From Hyphomicrobium denitrificans 1NES1 (GTDB lineage Bacteria; Pseudomonadota; Alphaproteobacteria; Rhizobiales; Hyphomicrobiaceae), in NCBI RefSeq assembly GCF_000230975.2, contig NC_021172.1, positions 2,604,001 through 2,668,000 on the forward strand: DNA of 64,000 nucleotides, given 5' to 3'. Shown here piece by piece: positions 43,795 to 55,328 of this stretch. Each line of letters opens with the position of its first letter. The first letter of the stretch is position 1. The notes under the pieces were generated by a model that saw only the letters and a list, made by a program, of their open reading frames with translations, did no database searches and was not told the origin of the DNA. The position numbers were made by a program, and so were the translations under genes.

Positions 43795-45879
43795 TCACTC
43801 GGCGGCGGCTCTGTTTGCTGCGAGCACCTGATCCTTCAATCTGCCCGACACTTCGGCCAAGTGATCGAAGCCGAACGTGAACGAGCCGACGCCGGCGGTC
43901 GCCGATCGGAGATCGATAATCAGGTTATCCATCTCCGCTTCCGGTATGTGCGCCTCGATCACGTCCCAGCCCGGCCAGCCGGGCCGCGCGTCAAATCCGA
44001 GAATCTGCCCGCGCCGTTGCGAGATGATGCCGTTGATGCGTGCATTTGCTTCGGACGGCACCGCGATCGAAACGGCCATGACCGGCTCGAGCAGAACCGG
44101 GTTGCACTTCGGCATCCCTTCCGACATCGCGAGCCTCCCTGCCTGCCGGAATGCCATGTCGGATGAATCGACCGTATGGTACGAGCCATCCGTCAGCGTC
44201 ACTGCGACGTCGACGACGGGAAAGCCGAGCGGGCCTTCCGTCAGGTAGTCGCGCACGCCGATCTCGACCGACGGGATGAAGTTGCGTGGGATTGCGCCAC
44301 CGGTGATTGTCTCCGCGAACGTAATGCCGCTCGAGCGCGGCAACGGCTTGATGTCGAGCTTCACGTCGCCGAACTGTCCATGACCGCCCGACTGCTTTTT
44401 ATGACGTCCGCGGACTTCGGTTGCCGAGCGTATCGTCTCCTTGTAGCCGACCCGGCGCTTCTCACGCAGGACTTCGATGCCATACTTCCGCATCAGCCGT
44501 TCGAGCGCGACGCGCAAATGCATCTCGCCCTGACCGTGCAGCAGGATCTGATGCATGTCGGCATTGTGCTCCAGCGTCAGCGAGGGATCCTCGTCGATCA
44601 ACTTCGCGACGGCCGAGGACAGTTTCACTTCATCTTTGCGGTCCTTGAGCCCGAGGCCGATCGCGAGAACGGACTGCGGCGGTTTCGGCACCGGGATTTG
44701 CGTCACCGTGGATTTTCCGACGCCGATCGTCTCGCCCGAGCGAATAGCGTCGAGCCGGCCAAGCGCGACGGTGTCGCCCGCCCTGGCGCCTCCGCATTTC
44801 GTCGTTTCCTCCCCGCGGATCGTGAAGATGCCGGCCACGCGAACCTCTTGTCCGTCGCCGCCCGTAACTGTGGCATTATCCGGAATTTCTCCAGCAAGAA
44901 CGCGCGTAAACGATAGCTTGCCGCCCGATTTCGTATGCACGCTTTTGAAGACGTAGGCTGCCGACTTGACGTTCTCGAGCTTGTGTCTCTTCGCCGTGTC
45001 TTCGACGAAGGGACATTCGTGCCGGAGCGCTTTCAGAAGCCGCATGATGCCATACCCTTCCTGGGCGGAGCCGAGAAGAACGGGGCAAATCATGCCGTCC
45101 TTCAACTCTTTCGTAAGATCGTCGAACACGCGATCGTTGGGCGGGGGAATGTCGGCGAGCAACTGCTCCATCAAGTCGTCGTCGTAATCGGCGAGCTTCT
45201 CAAGCATCTGGAAGCGGGCTTCCTTCTCGCGCGATGCGATAGCGGACGGCAACTCGATGATCTTGCTTTCGGCATGCTCGCGATAGACGTAGGCGCGTTC
45301 GGATGCGAGATCGACAAAGCCGGTCGCGATGCCGTTTTCCCAGATCGGAATCTGGCGCAGGACAAGGGGCTTGGCGCTTGCCGGCTGCAGACCTGGTATG
45401 ATGTCGCGCAGGGGGGTTTGCGAGACATCGATCTTGTTCAAGAAAATCAGATGCGGAATTTGAGCGTCTTCGAGTTGCTTCAGGATCACCTGCAGGGCGG
45501 CGACGCGTTTCGGGTCGGCTTCGCACACCACAACGGCCATATCGCAGGCCGGGAGAGCGAGCGTGCCTTCGTAGGCGAACTCAACCGATCCTGGGCAATC
45601 GATGACTGTGAACTTGTCGTCGAGGAAGGATATGTCAGCGACGTTAACGCCGACGCTCATGGCGTGCTCGCGCGCTTCGGGAGCGTTGTCGCCAACCGTC
45701 GACTTGGCTGCGATCGATCCAGCTCTGGATATGCCGCCGGTGCGTGCCAGAATAGCTTCGAGAAGAGTAGTTTTGCCGCTTGCGAAGGGCCCGATCAGCG
45801 CGACACAGCGTGCGCCTCGGACCCCACCTCTGCCTCCTTGAGCGCCGTTTCTGCCCTTCGGGCCATCTGAACTTGTCAT
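43795..45879 (-). CDS. EF-G-like translation GTPase with altered catalytic motifs
   Basis: This encodes 694 residues from the ATG at 45879, which has GGAGG six bases upstream; a longer frame to 45984 is unsupported. Domain order follows EF-G. Walker A reads GPFASGKTT, switch II reads DCPGSVEF instead of DTPGHVDF, so the catalytic His of the P-G-H motif is Ser. The switch I E-R-E-R-G-I-T-I is absent. G4 is normal (FLNKIDVS). Such FusA-like paralogues are of uncertain function; GTPase activity is probably altered. It converges with the fds operon. Confidence 0.88.
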   Translation of the reverse strand: MTSSDGPKGRNGAQGGRGGVRGARCVALIGPFASGKTTLLEAILARTGGISRAGSIAAKSTVGDNAPEAREHAMSVGVNVADISFLDDKFTVIDCPGSVEFAYEGTLALPACDMAVVVCEADPKRVAALQVILKQLEDAQIPHLIFLNKIDVSQTPLRDIIPGLQPASAKPLVLRQIPIWENGIATGFVDLASERAYVYREHAESKIIELPSAIASREKEARFQMLEKLADYDDDLMEQLLADIPPPNDRVFDDLTKELKDGMICPVLLGSAQEGYGIMRLLKALRHECPFVEDTAKRHKLENVKSAAYVFKSVHTKSGGKLSFTRVLAGEIPDNATVTGGDGQEVRVAGIFTIRGEETTKCGGARAGDTVALGRLDAIRSGETIGVGKSTVTQIPVPKPPQSVLAIGLGLKDRKDEVKLSSAVAKLIDEDPSLTLEHNADMHQILLHGQGEMHLRVALERLMRKYGIEVLREKRRVGYKETIRSATEVRGRHKKQSGGHGQFGDVKLDIKPLPRSSGITFAETITGGAIPRNFIPSVEIGVRDYLTEGPLGFPVVDVAVTLTDGSYHTVDSSDMAFRQAGRLAMSEGMPKCNPVLLEPVMAVSIAVPSEANARINGIISQRRGQILGFDARPGWPGWDVIEAHIPEAEMDNLIIDLRSATAGVGSFTFGFDHLAEVSGRLKDQVLAANRAAAE

Positions 45880-46251
45880 GATTGCCTCCGACGTTGCGAG
45901 GCGCAGACCCACGCTTGGCCGCCACCCCGCACCTCGGAAGGGTACGGCAGGGACGATGCTCGCTCGAAAGTCAGCGCGGCACAACAGTCTTAACCGGGGT
46001 CCGCCGCACAGTTTCGTGAAACTTTCTTATTGCGATGCGGTAGGCATTCGGACCGGCATGCAAATTACTGCAACGCCGAAACTACTTTCACCTCGGGGCG
46101 TTAGGCCATATCTCAAAATGCAAAAAACGCTTGAATAACTTTAAACATGCATCATCATGAACTTATCCGTGTTTGGCGCGTTTTAAGGGGCACTAGCGCA
46201 GGATTCGGAGAGAGCCAGAGGGATTTTGGCTCAGAGATGCGAGGCTGGGTT
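45880..46251. other. Divergent intergenic region upstream of EF-G-like gene
   Basis: These 372 bases contain no recognised gene. They must hold the promoters of the EF-G-like gene (minus) and the small hypothetical gene (plus). The stretch near 46060-46150 is relatively AT-rich. A plus frame at 45878-46138 lacks coding character. Confidence 0.5.
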
Positions 46252-46497
46252 ATGAGTATCGAATCACTGATGTCCGCGGCGAATGCCGCCGGGTACGTGA
46301 TGGCGGTCGAAGACCAACTTCCGGATACCTTCGGTATCGAGCCGACGGTGTTCGAGTTCAAGTCGCAGCCCACGACTGCAATCGCGATTTGGCGCCCGGT
46401 TGTACCTGATATCGACGGACGACCCCTGAGCGGGCACATCTCGCATGCTTGGGACTGGTTTACCGGTCACTTTGTCGGCAACGGCGCGACGGCCTGA
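46252..46497 (+). CDS. Small soluble protein, unknown function
   Basis: This encodes 81 residues from an ATG at 46252; ATG at 46237 is also possible. GAGG lies nine bases upstream. The sequence is mixed, without membrane segments (DQLPDTFGIEPTVFEFKSQP, IAIWRPVVPDIDGRP). No family is recognised. A perfect terminator follows, which supports expression. Confidence 0.65.
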   Translation: MSIESLMSAANAAGYVMAVEDQLPDTFGIEPTVFEFKSQPTTAIAIWRPVVPDIDGRPLSGHISHAWDWFTGHFVGNGATA

Positions 46498-46527
46498 GGC
46501 AGGCTTAGTTATGTTATTGAGAATTGC

Positions 46528-46556
46528 AAAGCGCGCGAAAACCTTCGCGCGCTTTT
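46528..46556. terminator. Bidirectional intrinsic terminator
   Basis: A 12-base-pair stem (AAAGCGCGCGAA at 46528-46539 with TTCGCGCGCTTT at 46544-46555) with a 4-base loop is flanked by T-runs on both strands. It separates the small hypothetical gene from the convergent aminotransferase. Confidence 0.85.
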
Positions 46557-46587
46557 GATTCAGACTGGCGGCTTCCGCCGCGGCCTC

Positions 46588-48111
<1,524 letters not shown>

Positions 48112-48543
48112 ATGGCTGCCAGCGAGATGCTCGAACGGAATTCGCAAGCACGTCCCCATCGCCCGAAACGTCGCCATCACCTGCTTCGGCCCGTTTTCGA
48201 CGCCCTAGGTGCCGGCCTGCTCTTCGTCGTGCTGACCGCAGTCTGTGCCAGCGCACCGGTCAAAGCCTGCCCATTCTCAGGAGCTTTTGGCGGGATCGAA
48301 CGCTCTATTGCGCCGCAATCCATCAAGGCCATCGCCGAGCCCGGACCGGCGCCAATCATCGAGATCGCGACGACCAGCTCAGTCTGGGACCCTAACGCCG
48401 TCTTTCGGAGAACCAGCGGTACGGCCGCCTGGGGCCTGCTAGGGTTATCGCTTTCGCTACTCGCGGCCCTTAATCTAAGTTTTTTCAGGCATTTACGCCG
48501 CGTCTATGCGCCTCCGCAGGCGCGTCACCAGGATGTGAAATAG
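48112..48543 (+). CDS. Two-span membrane protein, unknown function
   Basis: This encodes 143 residues from an ATG at 48112, ten bases after GGAGGG. A hydrophobic segment near residues 31-48 (ALGAGLLFVVLTAVCASAP) and another near 104-124 (AAWGLLGLSLSLLAALNL) are separated by about 55 mostly polar residues. The ends are basic. No family is recognised. Confidence 0.62.
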   Translation: MAASEMLERNSQARPHRPKRRHHLLRPVFDALGAGLLFVVLTAVCASAPVKACPFSGAFGGIERSIAPQSIKAIAEPGPAPIIEIATTSSVWDPNAVFRRTSGTAAWGLLGLSLSLLAALNLSFFRHLRRVYAPPQARHQDVK

Positions 48544-48669
48544 CGTTATCCTCAATGCGCGACGGGAGGCGCTATTGAATTGCCGCATTCTCGTTTGTAC
48601 GTTTTATTCAGTGAACCGTTTCATCTCAAACCGACTTAATATCCTACAAGCCCATTGGAGGTGCGGAGC

Positions 48670-49155
48670 ATGACGAGGCAACAGATCCGGCCGTTCTGGC
48701 TTGGCCTCTCCGCAGGAGCGGCAGCGGCCGTGATCGCCGCGACATCATTCTTCGCAAGCAGCGAGACGGTTCTGAGAACGAGCTTCGCAACAGCGCTCAC
48801 CCACGCTTCTTCGCCCACCAAAGAGGTCGCGTCGATAAATCCGATTTCGGGCTCGGAAGACTATTGGCTTACGGCCATGCGCCGTGACGACAGCGCGCCG
48901 ATGACCAAGACGGTCTCTGTCGGTGATCAGATTTCGCTGACCCTCAGCGGCCACCATCGCACGTTCGCGGTCGCGTCCGTGTCCGACTTTGCACCGCAGA
49001 TCACCGAAATCGACACCTCGGCCGGCCCGGAGCATTTCATTCTGGTTACGGCACGTGACGTGAAAGATCCAAATGCGCGACCGATTCGCTTTGTCATGGA
49101 AATCGACGGAGCCAATGCCGCAATCATCAGCGGTCGCGGTGGGCGTTCGCTGTAA
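48670..49155 (+). CDS. Membrane-anchored periplasmic protein, unknown function
   Basis: This encodes 161 residues from the ATG at 48670 after GGAGGTGCGGAGC. One N-terminal anchor (FWLGLSAGAAAAVIAATSFF) is followed by about 130 soluble residues, including VSVGDQISLTLSGHHRTFAV. No family is recognised. It is probably periplasmic. Confidence 0.68.
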   Translation: MTRQQIRPFWLGLSAGAAAAVIAATSFFASSETVLRTSFATALTHASSPTKEVASINPISGSEDYWLTAMRRDDSAPMTKTVSVGDQISLTLSGHHRTFAVASVSDFAPQITEIDTSAGPEHFILVTARDVKDPNARPIRFVMEIDGANAAIISGRGGRSL

Positions 49156-49192
49156 TCGGCAGATTCCTTTTGCGAACAGATCGCAGTTCCGT

Positions 49193-49918
49193 TCACCACG
49201 GAACGGCTGACTTGTCCTGGAAAAATCCTCCCGTCGGTCCATCTGGCGGAAGTGTCGCTAGCCAGACAGCCGTCTCGGCGCCTTTTTCGGGCGAACGCGG
49301 CGCGTCCGGTCCGCCCATATCCGTCCTGACCCAACCCGGCGAGCAGGCGTTGACCTTCACGTCGCCTTTGTCGGCTTCTGCAGCGGCAATGCGGGTCAAA
49401 GCATTCAACGCTGCCTTCGACATGCGATAGGCCGGAAATCCAGAGCTCATCCCGGTCAGCTGTCCTGCCAGCGACGACATGTTGACGACACGCCCATAAC
49501 CGCGCGCAATCATGCCCGGCAGAAGGGTTCTCGTGATAACGGCCGGCCCGAGCACGTTCGTTTCCCAAGTGCGGCGGAGCGTGTCGTCCGTCATTTCAAA
49601 GAGACTGGCGTTGAAACCGCCGGGTCCGTCGATCAGGATTGCGGCGTTGTTGACGAGAATGTCGACCGGCGCGTGGCGCTGTTCGATTTCCGTCAGCACG
49701 GATGGCAATCCCGCTGCTTCGGCCACATCCAATACAATAGGATCGACATCGACGCCGAGTTTTTCGAATGCCGCACCGGCTGCAATGGCACTGGCCTCGT
49801 TGCGGACTCCGGCAAGTACTGAAATTCCCAATTCGGCGAGCCGACGCGCAATCGCAAAACCGATGCCGCGATTGGCGCCCGTCACCAGCGCAGTCCTTTT
49901 CGTGTTGCGGTCAGCCAC
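49193..49918 (-). CDS. Classical short-chain dehydrogenase/reductase
   Basis: This encodes 241 residues from a GTG at 49918 after GAGGGA; a TTG 12 codons upstream is less likely. The SDR motifs are all intact: TGANRGIG, NNAAIL, SSLAGQLTG and the catalytic YRMSK. It is thus an active NAD(P)-dependent oxidoreductase, substrate unknown. This contrasts with the degenerate SDR at 35593. Confidence 0.88.
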   Translation of the reverse strand: MADRNTKRTALVTGANRGIGFAIARRLAELGISVLAGVRNEASAIAAGAAFEKLGVDVDPIVLDVAEAAGLPSVLTEIEQRHAPVDILVNNAAILIDGPGGFNASLFEMTDDTLRRTWETNVLGPAVITRTLLPGMIARGYGRVVNMSSLAGQLTGMSSGFPAYRMSKAALNALTRIAAAEADKGDVKVNACSPGWVRTDMGGPDAPRSPEKGAETAVWLATLPPDGPTGGFFQDKSAVPW

Positions 49919-49980
49919 GTGCGCGTCCCTCAATTCAGGGGCTTGGGTGCCCAACGTATACTGAGGTCGCGCCGGGACCG

Positions 49981-50012
49981 AAAAGAAAAACCCCGCCGAA
50001 AACGGCGGGGTT
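49981..50012 (-). terminator. Intrinsic terminator of the PsiF-like gene
   Basis: CCCCGCCG (49991-49998) pairs with CGGCGGGG (50003-50010). On the minus strand the stem is followed by a T-rich tract. It lies 25 bases after the stop of the PsiF-like gene. Confidence 0.88.
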
Positions 50013-50035
50013 CCGAAACCTGCAGGTTCAGAGGC

Positions 50036-50269
50036 TTAGGATTTCTTTTCGTCGTGATGCTGCTTTTCGAGGTTCTTCTTGCACTCGGCGCGGAATTTCT
50101 TGCGCTCCTTGCCGTGCAAGCCCTTGGCGTCTGCCTCTTTCGAGCACTGGATCGATTCCGGCGAATGGACGACCGGGGTCGCAGGCTTCTTCGCGTCCTT
50201 CGCCAGAGCGACACCGCTGCCGATAACCATCATAGCAGCCGCCGCCGCAACCGTCTTCATAGAGATCAT
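50036..50269 (-). CDS. Small exported PsiF-repeat protein
   Basis: This encodes 77 residues. A signal peptide ([17 protein letters not shown]) is followed by one PsiF-like repeat ([19 protein letters not shown] and later AECKK), a short motif with paired Cys. PsiF proteins are phosphate-starvation or stress-induced in other bacteria; the role is unknown. GGAG precedes the ATG by eight bases. uvrB is divergent. Confidence 0.8.
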   Translation of the reverse strand: MISMKTVAAAAAMMVIGSGVALAKDAKKPATPVVHSPESIQCSKEADAKGLHGKERKKFRAECKKNLEKQHHDEKKS

Positions 50270-50550
50270 TGTCTATGCTCCATAATGTCAGTGGTTCAAC
50301 GTCTGTCGACCAACTTGGTTGCCCCGGCCCCGCTGGGCCGATCCGGATTGAACCTGTCGAAATTCGAATCGGCGGTTGCTTGGCTATCATTGCGCAGAGC
50401 ACGGACGGAACTTACTCTTCCGTAAGGAGCTTTGAGAAAGAGCGCGACGTTCCCCTGGGACCGGTCGCCGTCGTTAACGCACGTCCCGGCGTGACACTGT
50501 GGCCTGGAAACAGCATTTATGCTCTCGGCTCCCGCCCCTATATTCGCAAC

Positions 50551-53514
50551 GTGTCACCTCCACCTAAAACACCCTCCGGCAAATCGCCCAGGCCGCGTTC
50601 TTCGCGCGGCAAATCGGGCAAGCCCGTGCAGCCGCCTGCCGAGACTTCGGCCGGTACGCCGGGCTTCGCTGAAACAAACGCCTATTTCGCTCCGGCTGAT
50701 TTTTCGGGAAAGACGACGAGTAGCGGACTCCCGAGCTTGCCGGCCTTGCGGCAGTCGGGGCCACGGCCGCCGATGGGTGGGGAAAGTCTGACCGACAGTC
50801 TGACGGCCCTCCTGACAAGGCCGGAAGAACGGTCCGACCGAGCGAAAGAGATTCTATCGCGCCAGCCGTTGATGGCGTCGCATCCGATCGTGTCCGGCGG
50901 CATGCCGACGTTCATGCCGCATCGTCCCGAGCGACCGGAAAAAAGCGAAGGCGGGATCAGGTTCAAGATTGAATCCGACTACGAACCGAAAGGCGACCAG
51001 CCGCAAGCGATCGCGGAACTTGTCGAGGGCGTCGCCAAGCACGAGCACAATCAGGTCCTGCTCGGCGTCACCGGCTCGGGCAAAACGTTCACGATGGCGC
51101 ACGTCATCCAGGCGACGCAGCGTCCGGCGCTGATCCTGGCGCCAAACAAGACGCTCGCAGCGCAGCTCTACGGCGAGTTCAAGAGCTTCTTCCCAGAGAA
51201 CGCCGTCGAGTATTTCGTCTCATACTACGACTACTATCAACCGGAAGCCTACGTGCCGCGGACGGACACGTACATCGAAAAGGAAGCGTCGATCAACGAA
51301 CAGATCGACCGCATGCGCCATGCCGCAACGCGCGCGCTTCTCGAACGCGACGACGTCATCATCGTTGCTTCGGTCTCGTGCATCTACGGTATTGGCTCGG
51401 TCGAGACCTATACGGCGATGACGTTTACCGTGCGCGCCGGCGAGCAGCTTTCCCGCGATCAATTGCTGGCCGATCTCGTTGCCCTTCACTACCGCCGCAA
51501 CGACCAGAATTTCGTCCGCGGCTCGTTCCGCGCGCGCGGCGATACAGTCGAAGTCTTCCCGGCGCACTTGGAGGACCGGGCATGGCGCTTCTCGCTGTTC
51601 GGCGACGAAGTCGAAAGCATCGTCGAGTTCGATCCGCTGACCGGTGCGAAGACGGACGAGCTGGCATTGGTCAAGCTTTACGCCAACTCGCACTACGTCA
51701 CTCCGAAGCCGACGCTGCAGCAGGCGATCAAATCGATCAAGCTCGAGCTGAAACAACGGCTCGATGAGTTGTACGATGCGGGCAAGCTGCTCGAAGCGCA
51801 GCGCCTCGAACAGCGCACGACGTTCGACATGGAGATGATGGAGGCGACGGGCTCGTGCGCCGGCATCGAGAACTATTCACGCTATCTCACGGGGCGCAAC
51901 CCGGGCGATCCGCCGCCGACGCTGTTTGAATATCTCCCTGACAACGCGCTCGTCTTCGCGGACGAAAGCCACGTTACGGTTCCGCAGATCGGCGGCATGT
52001 TCCGCGGCGACTTCCGGCGCAAGGCGACGCTTGCGGAATACGGCTTCCGGCTACCGTCGTGCATGGACAATCGCCCGCTCCGCTTCGAGGAATGGGATGC
52101 GATGCGCCCGCAATCGGTGTTCGTCTCGGCGACGCCTGCAAGCTGGGAGCTCGAGCAGACCGGCGGTGCGTTCGCCGAGCAGGTCATCCGCCCGACCGGC
52201 CTTGTCGATCCGGTCGTCGAAGTGCGGCCTGCAAAAACGCAGGTCGACGATCTGCTCGACGAAGTCCGGCAGGTCGCGCTCAAAGGATACCGGACGCTGG
52301 TCACGGTTCTGACCAAGCGCATGGCGGAGGACCTGACCGAGTACATGCACGAAAGCGGCGTGCGCGTGCGCTATATGCACTCGGACATCGAAACGCTCGA
52401 ACGCATCGAGATCATCCGCGATTTGCGTCTCGGCGCCTTCGACGTGCTGATCGGCATCAATCTATTGCGCGAGGGCCTCGATATTCCGGAGTGCGCGCTT
52501 GTCGCCATTCTTGATGCCGACAAGGAGGGATTCCTACGGTCGGAAACGTCGCTGGTGCAGACCATCGGGCGCGCAGCACGCAACGTCGACGGCAAGGTCA
52601 TTCTCTATGCCGACCAGATCACAGGATCGATGGACCGCGCCATCGCCGAAACAAACCGGCGTCGCGAGAAACAGCTCGCGTGGAACGAAGCAAACGGCAT
52701 CACGCCCGAAAGCATCAAGCGCAACATCCACGACGTGCTGCAATCGGTTTACGAGCAGGATCACGTGACCGTCGATGCGGGGCTTGCGGACGGCGAGAAT
52801 GTGCAGTCTCTCGGTCACAACCTACAGGCCGTTATTGCCGACATGGAGCGGCGCATGAAGGAAGCTGCTGCCGACCTCGAATTCGAAACGGCGGCGCGGC
52901 TGCGCGACGAGATCAAACGGCTGCGCGAGACGGAGCTTGCGATTTCGGATGATCCGCTGGCACGACAAAGCGATGTCGAAGATCGCGCCGGCAGCTTCAA
53001 GGGCGAGCGCAGGTATGGTGCAAGTGCAAATGTGCCCCATCAGGCCCCCTCTCCCCGCAAGCGGGGAGAGGGTCGGGGTGAGGAGCAACCGTTTGCTCAT
53101 CACCCAGAACCAGCCCCTCACCCTAACCCTCTCCCCATGAAGGATGGGGAGAGGGAAACCACGGGTTCGCGTATCAAGAGCGAATACGAGCCGGTGCAGC
53201 CGACGTATGCTCAGTCCACATCACGGATCAAAAAGCCGTCGCTGGACGACATGGGGCCAGGAACCGACCGGCCGGTTCCGGCGCGCGCGCCGACTGTCGA
53301 CAGCCGTGCTAAAGCCGGCGCCTTCGGCGAAGGCATCTCTGGGCCGCACAAACCGACGCTCGACGAAATGGGTCCGCACGCCTCATTGCCAATGAAATCT
53401 GGAGAAAAGCCGTCGCGTCTCCAGATGCCCACACGCACGCGCGAATTCGACGATCCGGCGCAGAAGAAAGGTCGCCGTGGCCGCCCGCGCAAAACGGGAC
53501 GGCCGGGGCAATAA
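50551..53514 (+). CDS. uvrB: UvrABC system protein B with N- and C-terminal extensions
   Basis: This is the nucleotide-excision-repair helicase. A GTG at 50551 is the most credible start, because sequence upstream of it loses protein character; the frame is open back to a TTG at 50269. The core begins near residue 130 ([20 protein letters not shown]) after about 120 low-complexity Pro/Ser-rich residues. Walker A is [14 protein letters not shown] (about residue 172). The beta-hairpin [20 protein letters not shown] and helicase motifs follow, and the UVR motif lies at about residues 763-797. Beyond it is a 190-residue disordered tail that carries a palindromic repeat (53047-53155). Long tails occur in other Rhizobiales UvrB. 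Confidence 0.92.
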   Translation: MSPPPKTPSGKSPRPRSSRGKSGKPVQPPAETSAGTPGFAETNAYFAPADFSGKTTSSGLPSLPALRQSGPRPPMGGESLTDSLTALLTRPEERSDRAKEILSRQPLMASHPIVSGGMPTFMPHRPERPEKSEGGIRFKIESDYEPKGDQPQAIAELVEGVAKHEHNQVLLGVTGSGKTFTMAHVIQATQRPALILAPNKTLAAQLYGEFKSFFPENAVEYFVSYYDYYQPEAYVPRTDTYIEKEASINEQIDRMRHAATRALLERDDVIIVASVSCIYGIGSVETYTAMTFTVRAGEQLSRDQLLADLVALHYRRNDQNFVRGSFRARGDTVEVFPAHLEDRAWRFSLFGDEVESIVEFDPLTGAKTDELALVKLYANSHYVTPKPTLQQAIKSIKLELKQRLDELYDAGKLLEAQRLEQRTTFDMEMMEATGSCAGIENYSRYLTGRNPGDPPPTLFEYLPDNALVFADESHVTVPQIGGMFRGDFRRKATLAEYGFRLPSCMDNRPLRFEEWDAMRPQSVFVSATPASWELEQTGGAFAEQVIRPTGLVDPVVEVRPAKTQVDDLLDEVRQVALKGYRTLVTVLTKRMAEDLTEYMHESGVRVRYMHSDIETLERIEIIRDLRLGAFDVLIGINLLREGLDIPECALVAILDADKEGFLRSETSLVQTIGRAARNVDGKVILYADQITGSMDRAIAETNRRREKQLAWNEANGITPESIKRNIHDVLQSVYEQDHVTVDAGLADGENVQSLGHNLQAVIADMERRMKEAAADLEFETAARLRDEIKRLRETELAISDDPLARQSDVEDRAGSFKGERRYGASANVPHQAPSPRKRGEGRGEEQPFAHHPEPAPHPNPLPMKDGERETTGSRIKSEYEPVQPTYAQSTSRIKKPSLDDMGPGTDRPVPARAPTVDSRAKAGAFGEGISGPHKPTLDEMGPHASLPMKSGEKPSRLQMPTRTREFDDPAQKKGRRGRPRKTGRPGQ
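53047..53155. repeat. REP-like palindromic element inside uvrB
   Basis: The first arm has a 12-base-pair perfect palindrome (53047-53058 with 53061-53072, core CCCTCTCCCCGC). The second arm has another (53127-53138 with 53144-53155). Flanking GGGGTGAGG and CCTCACCCT are inverted between the arms. The pattern is that of dispersed bacterial REP elements. It is read in frame through the uvrB tail as [13 protein letters not shown] and [12 protein letters not shown]. No other copy was seen in this window. Confidence 0.8.
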
Positions 53515-53591
53515 CGGCGGATCGCGTCGCGACGCCTGGAGCGAAATATCCATCTCCGTGTTAAAACATCTAATCAGACCGGAGAAAATCC

Positions 53592-54089
53592 ATGCCCGTG
53601 ACGTTGACCGGCTCGTGCCGTTGTGGCGCCGTGAAATTCTTCTGCGAAAGCCACACGCCTCAACCCTACCAAAGATGCTACTGCTCGATCTGCCGCAAGA
53701 CTGCGGGCGGCGGAGGCTATGCGATCAATCTCGCGGCCGACGCGCGCACGTTGAAAATCGACGATCCGCAAAAAGCCATTCAAATTTTTCGCGCCGAAAT
53801 TCTCCAGGATGACGGAACGTGCGAACGCTCGACGGCCGAGCGGAATTTCTGCACGCGCTGCGCGAGCGCGCTTTGGCTGTTCTCGCCGGAATGGCCGGAA
53901 CTCGTGCATCCCTTTGCGTCCGCGATCGACAGCGAATTACCGACGCCGCCGTCCTCGGTGCATCTGATGCTACGCTATAAACCGAACTGGGTTCAGCCGG
54001 ATATCCGCGACGGAGATGCCGTCTTCGATCTCTATCCCGAGCAATCGATAGAAGACTGGCATCGAAGCCGCGGCCTTTGGGTCGAGTGA
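53592..54089 (+). CDS. GFA-family (CENP-V/glutathione-dependent formaldehyde-activating-type) protein
   Basis: This encodes 165 residues. Zinc-binding Cys motifs are GSCRCGAVKFFC, CYCSICRKTAGGGG and FCTRCASALW. Family members include proteins that assist glutathione conjugation of formaldehyde, but many GFA-fold proteins have unknown function, so a formaldehyde role is only plausible for a one-carbon organism. Confidence 0.88.
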   Translation: MPVTLTGSCRCGAVKFFCESHTPQPYQRCYCSICRKTAGGGGYAINLAADARTLKIDDPQKAIQIFRAEILQDDGTCERSTAERNFCTRCASALWLFSPEWPELVHPFASAIDSELPTPPSSVHLMLRYKPNWVQPDIRDGDAVFDLYPEQSIEDWHRSRGLWVE

Positions 54090-54254
54090 TCCGAGGAACA
54101 TTGCGCCGCCTTGAGGGAACGGTTCCAAGTCTCCCCGGTTTGCATCCCGTCATAACCGACGCGCTTGCGTGATTGGCGATAATAGACGGTACATCCGGGG
54201 CGCAGACTGGACTAAGATCGTCACAACGGGGGCTCTCCAATCAAGGAGGCTCTG

Positions 54255-54548
54255 ATGCCGACATTTATCGTTATTGCGAGCTTCACGGATAAAGGCGTGC
54301 ACGACGCCAAGGATACGGTCAACCGCGCCGATAAATTCAAGGCCATAGCCAAAAATGCGGGCGTTACGATCAAAGACATGTATTGGACAATCGGACCGTT
54401 CGATGTGGTCACGATTTGCGAGGCTCCCGACGACGAGACGGCGACGGCTTTGTCGCTGAGCATTGCCGCTCGGGGCCACGTCAGGACTCAGACATTGCGC
54501 GCGTTCAACGCGACCGAGATTTCGAAAGTCATCGGCAAGATGGTTTAG
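54255..54548 (+). CDS. GYD-domain protein
   Basis: This encodes 97 residues of the GYD-domain family: TFIVIASFTDKGVHDAKDTV and YWTIGPFDVVTICEAPDDET, with the central D-V-V motif. A ferredoxin-like fold is expected. Function unknown. Confidence 0.82.
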   Translation: MPTFIVIASFTDKGVHDAKDTVNRADKFKAIAKNAGVTIKDMYWTIGPFDVVTICEAPDDETATALSLSIAARGHVRTQTLRAFNATEISKVIGKMV

Positions 54549-54698
54549 ACGGTCGTCGCCACGCGCAAGATTTATGCGACCGAACACCGCGCCTTAGTGC
54601 GCGTATGTGAACGCTGGCTTTGTGCCCGATCACGAACGCGGAACCTACGCTGAAATCGTGGGTTTTTTGATCATCGTGTTTCTGCGAGGAGAGTGATC

Positions 54699-55277
54699 AT
54701 GCCGAAAATAAAGAACGCCAAAATTCTCATTCTCGCGACGGACGGTTTCGAACAATCCGAACTCGAAGTGCCGCGCGATAAGCTGAAAGCCGTTGCGCAA
54801 CTTGTTCACGTCGCAGCACCGAAGGAGCGCAAGAAAAAGGAAGCCATCGTCGGCTGGCAGAACCGCGATTGGGGCAAACCGGTCCCCGTCGACGTAGAAC
54901 TCTCCGAGGCATCGACATCACTTTACGACGCGCTGGTCCTTCCGGGTGGGCAGATGAACCCCGATACGCTTCGGAAAAATCCGGACGCGCTGAAACTGAT
55001 CAGAGCGTTTCTCAACGAAGGCAAGGTCGTGGCGGCGATTTGCCATGCTCCTTGGCTGCTGATCGAGACGAATGCCATTCGCGGTCGGCGCGCGACGTCC
55101 TACGACTCGATCAAAACGGACGTGATCAATGCGGGTGCCCATTGGGTCGATGAGCCTGTCGTCGCCGATCAGGGCATCGTCACGAGCCGCAATCCTGGGG
55201 ATCTCGAAGCGTTCGTCGCAAAGATCATTAAAGAAATCGAGGAAGGCAAACACGAACGCGCGGTGCTGGCCGCATAG
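54699..55277 (+). CDS. PfpI/DJ-1 family protein (type 1 glutamine amidotransferase-like)
   Basis: This encodes 192 residues from the ATG at 54699 after GAGGAGAG. It has the fold motif ILILATDGFEQSELEVPRD, and the nucleophile elbow AAICHAPWLLIE with the expected Cys next to His. Related proteins act as glyoxalases, chaperones or proteases; the substrate is unknown. Confidence 0.88.
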   Translation: MPKIKNAKILILATDGFEQSELEVPRDKLKAVAQLVHVAAPKERKKKEAIVGWQNRDWGKPVPVDVELSEASTSLYDALVLPGGQMNPDTLRKNPDALKLIRAFLNEGKVVAAICHAPWLLIETNAIRGRRATSYDSIKTDVINAGAHWVDEPVVADQGIVTSRNPGDLEAFVAKIIKEIEEGKHERAVLAA

Positions 55278-55328
55278 TGCGCCATCCCTCCCTTCGACGA
55301 GCATCAGGACCGCGCATCATGAGCGCGC

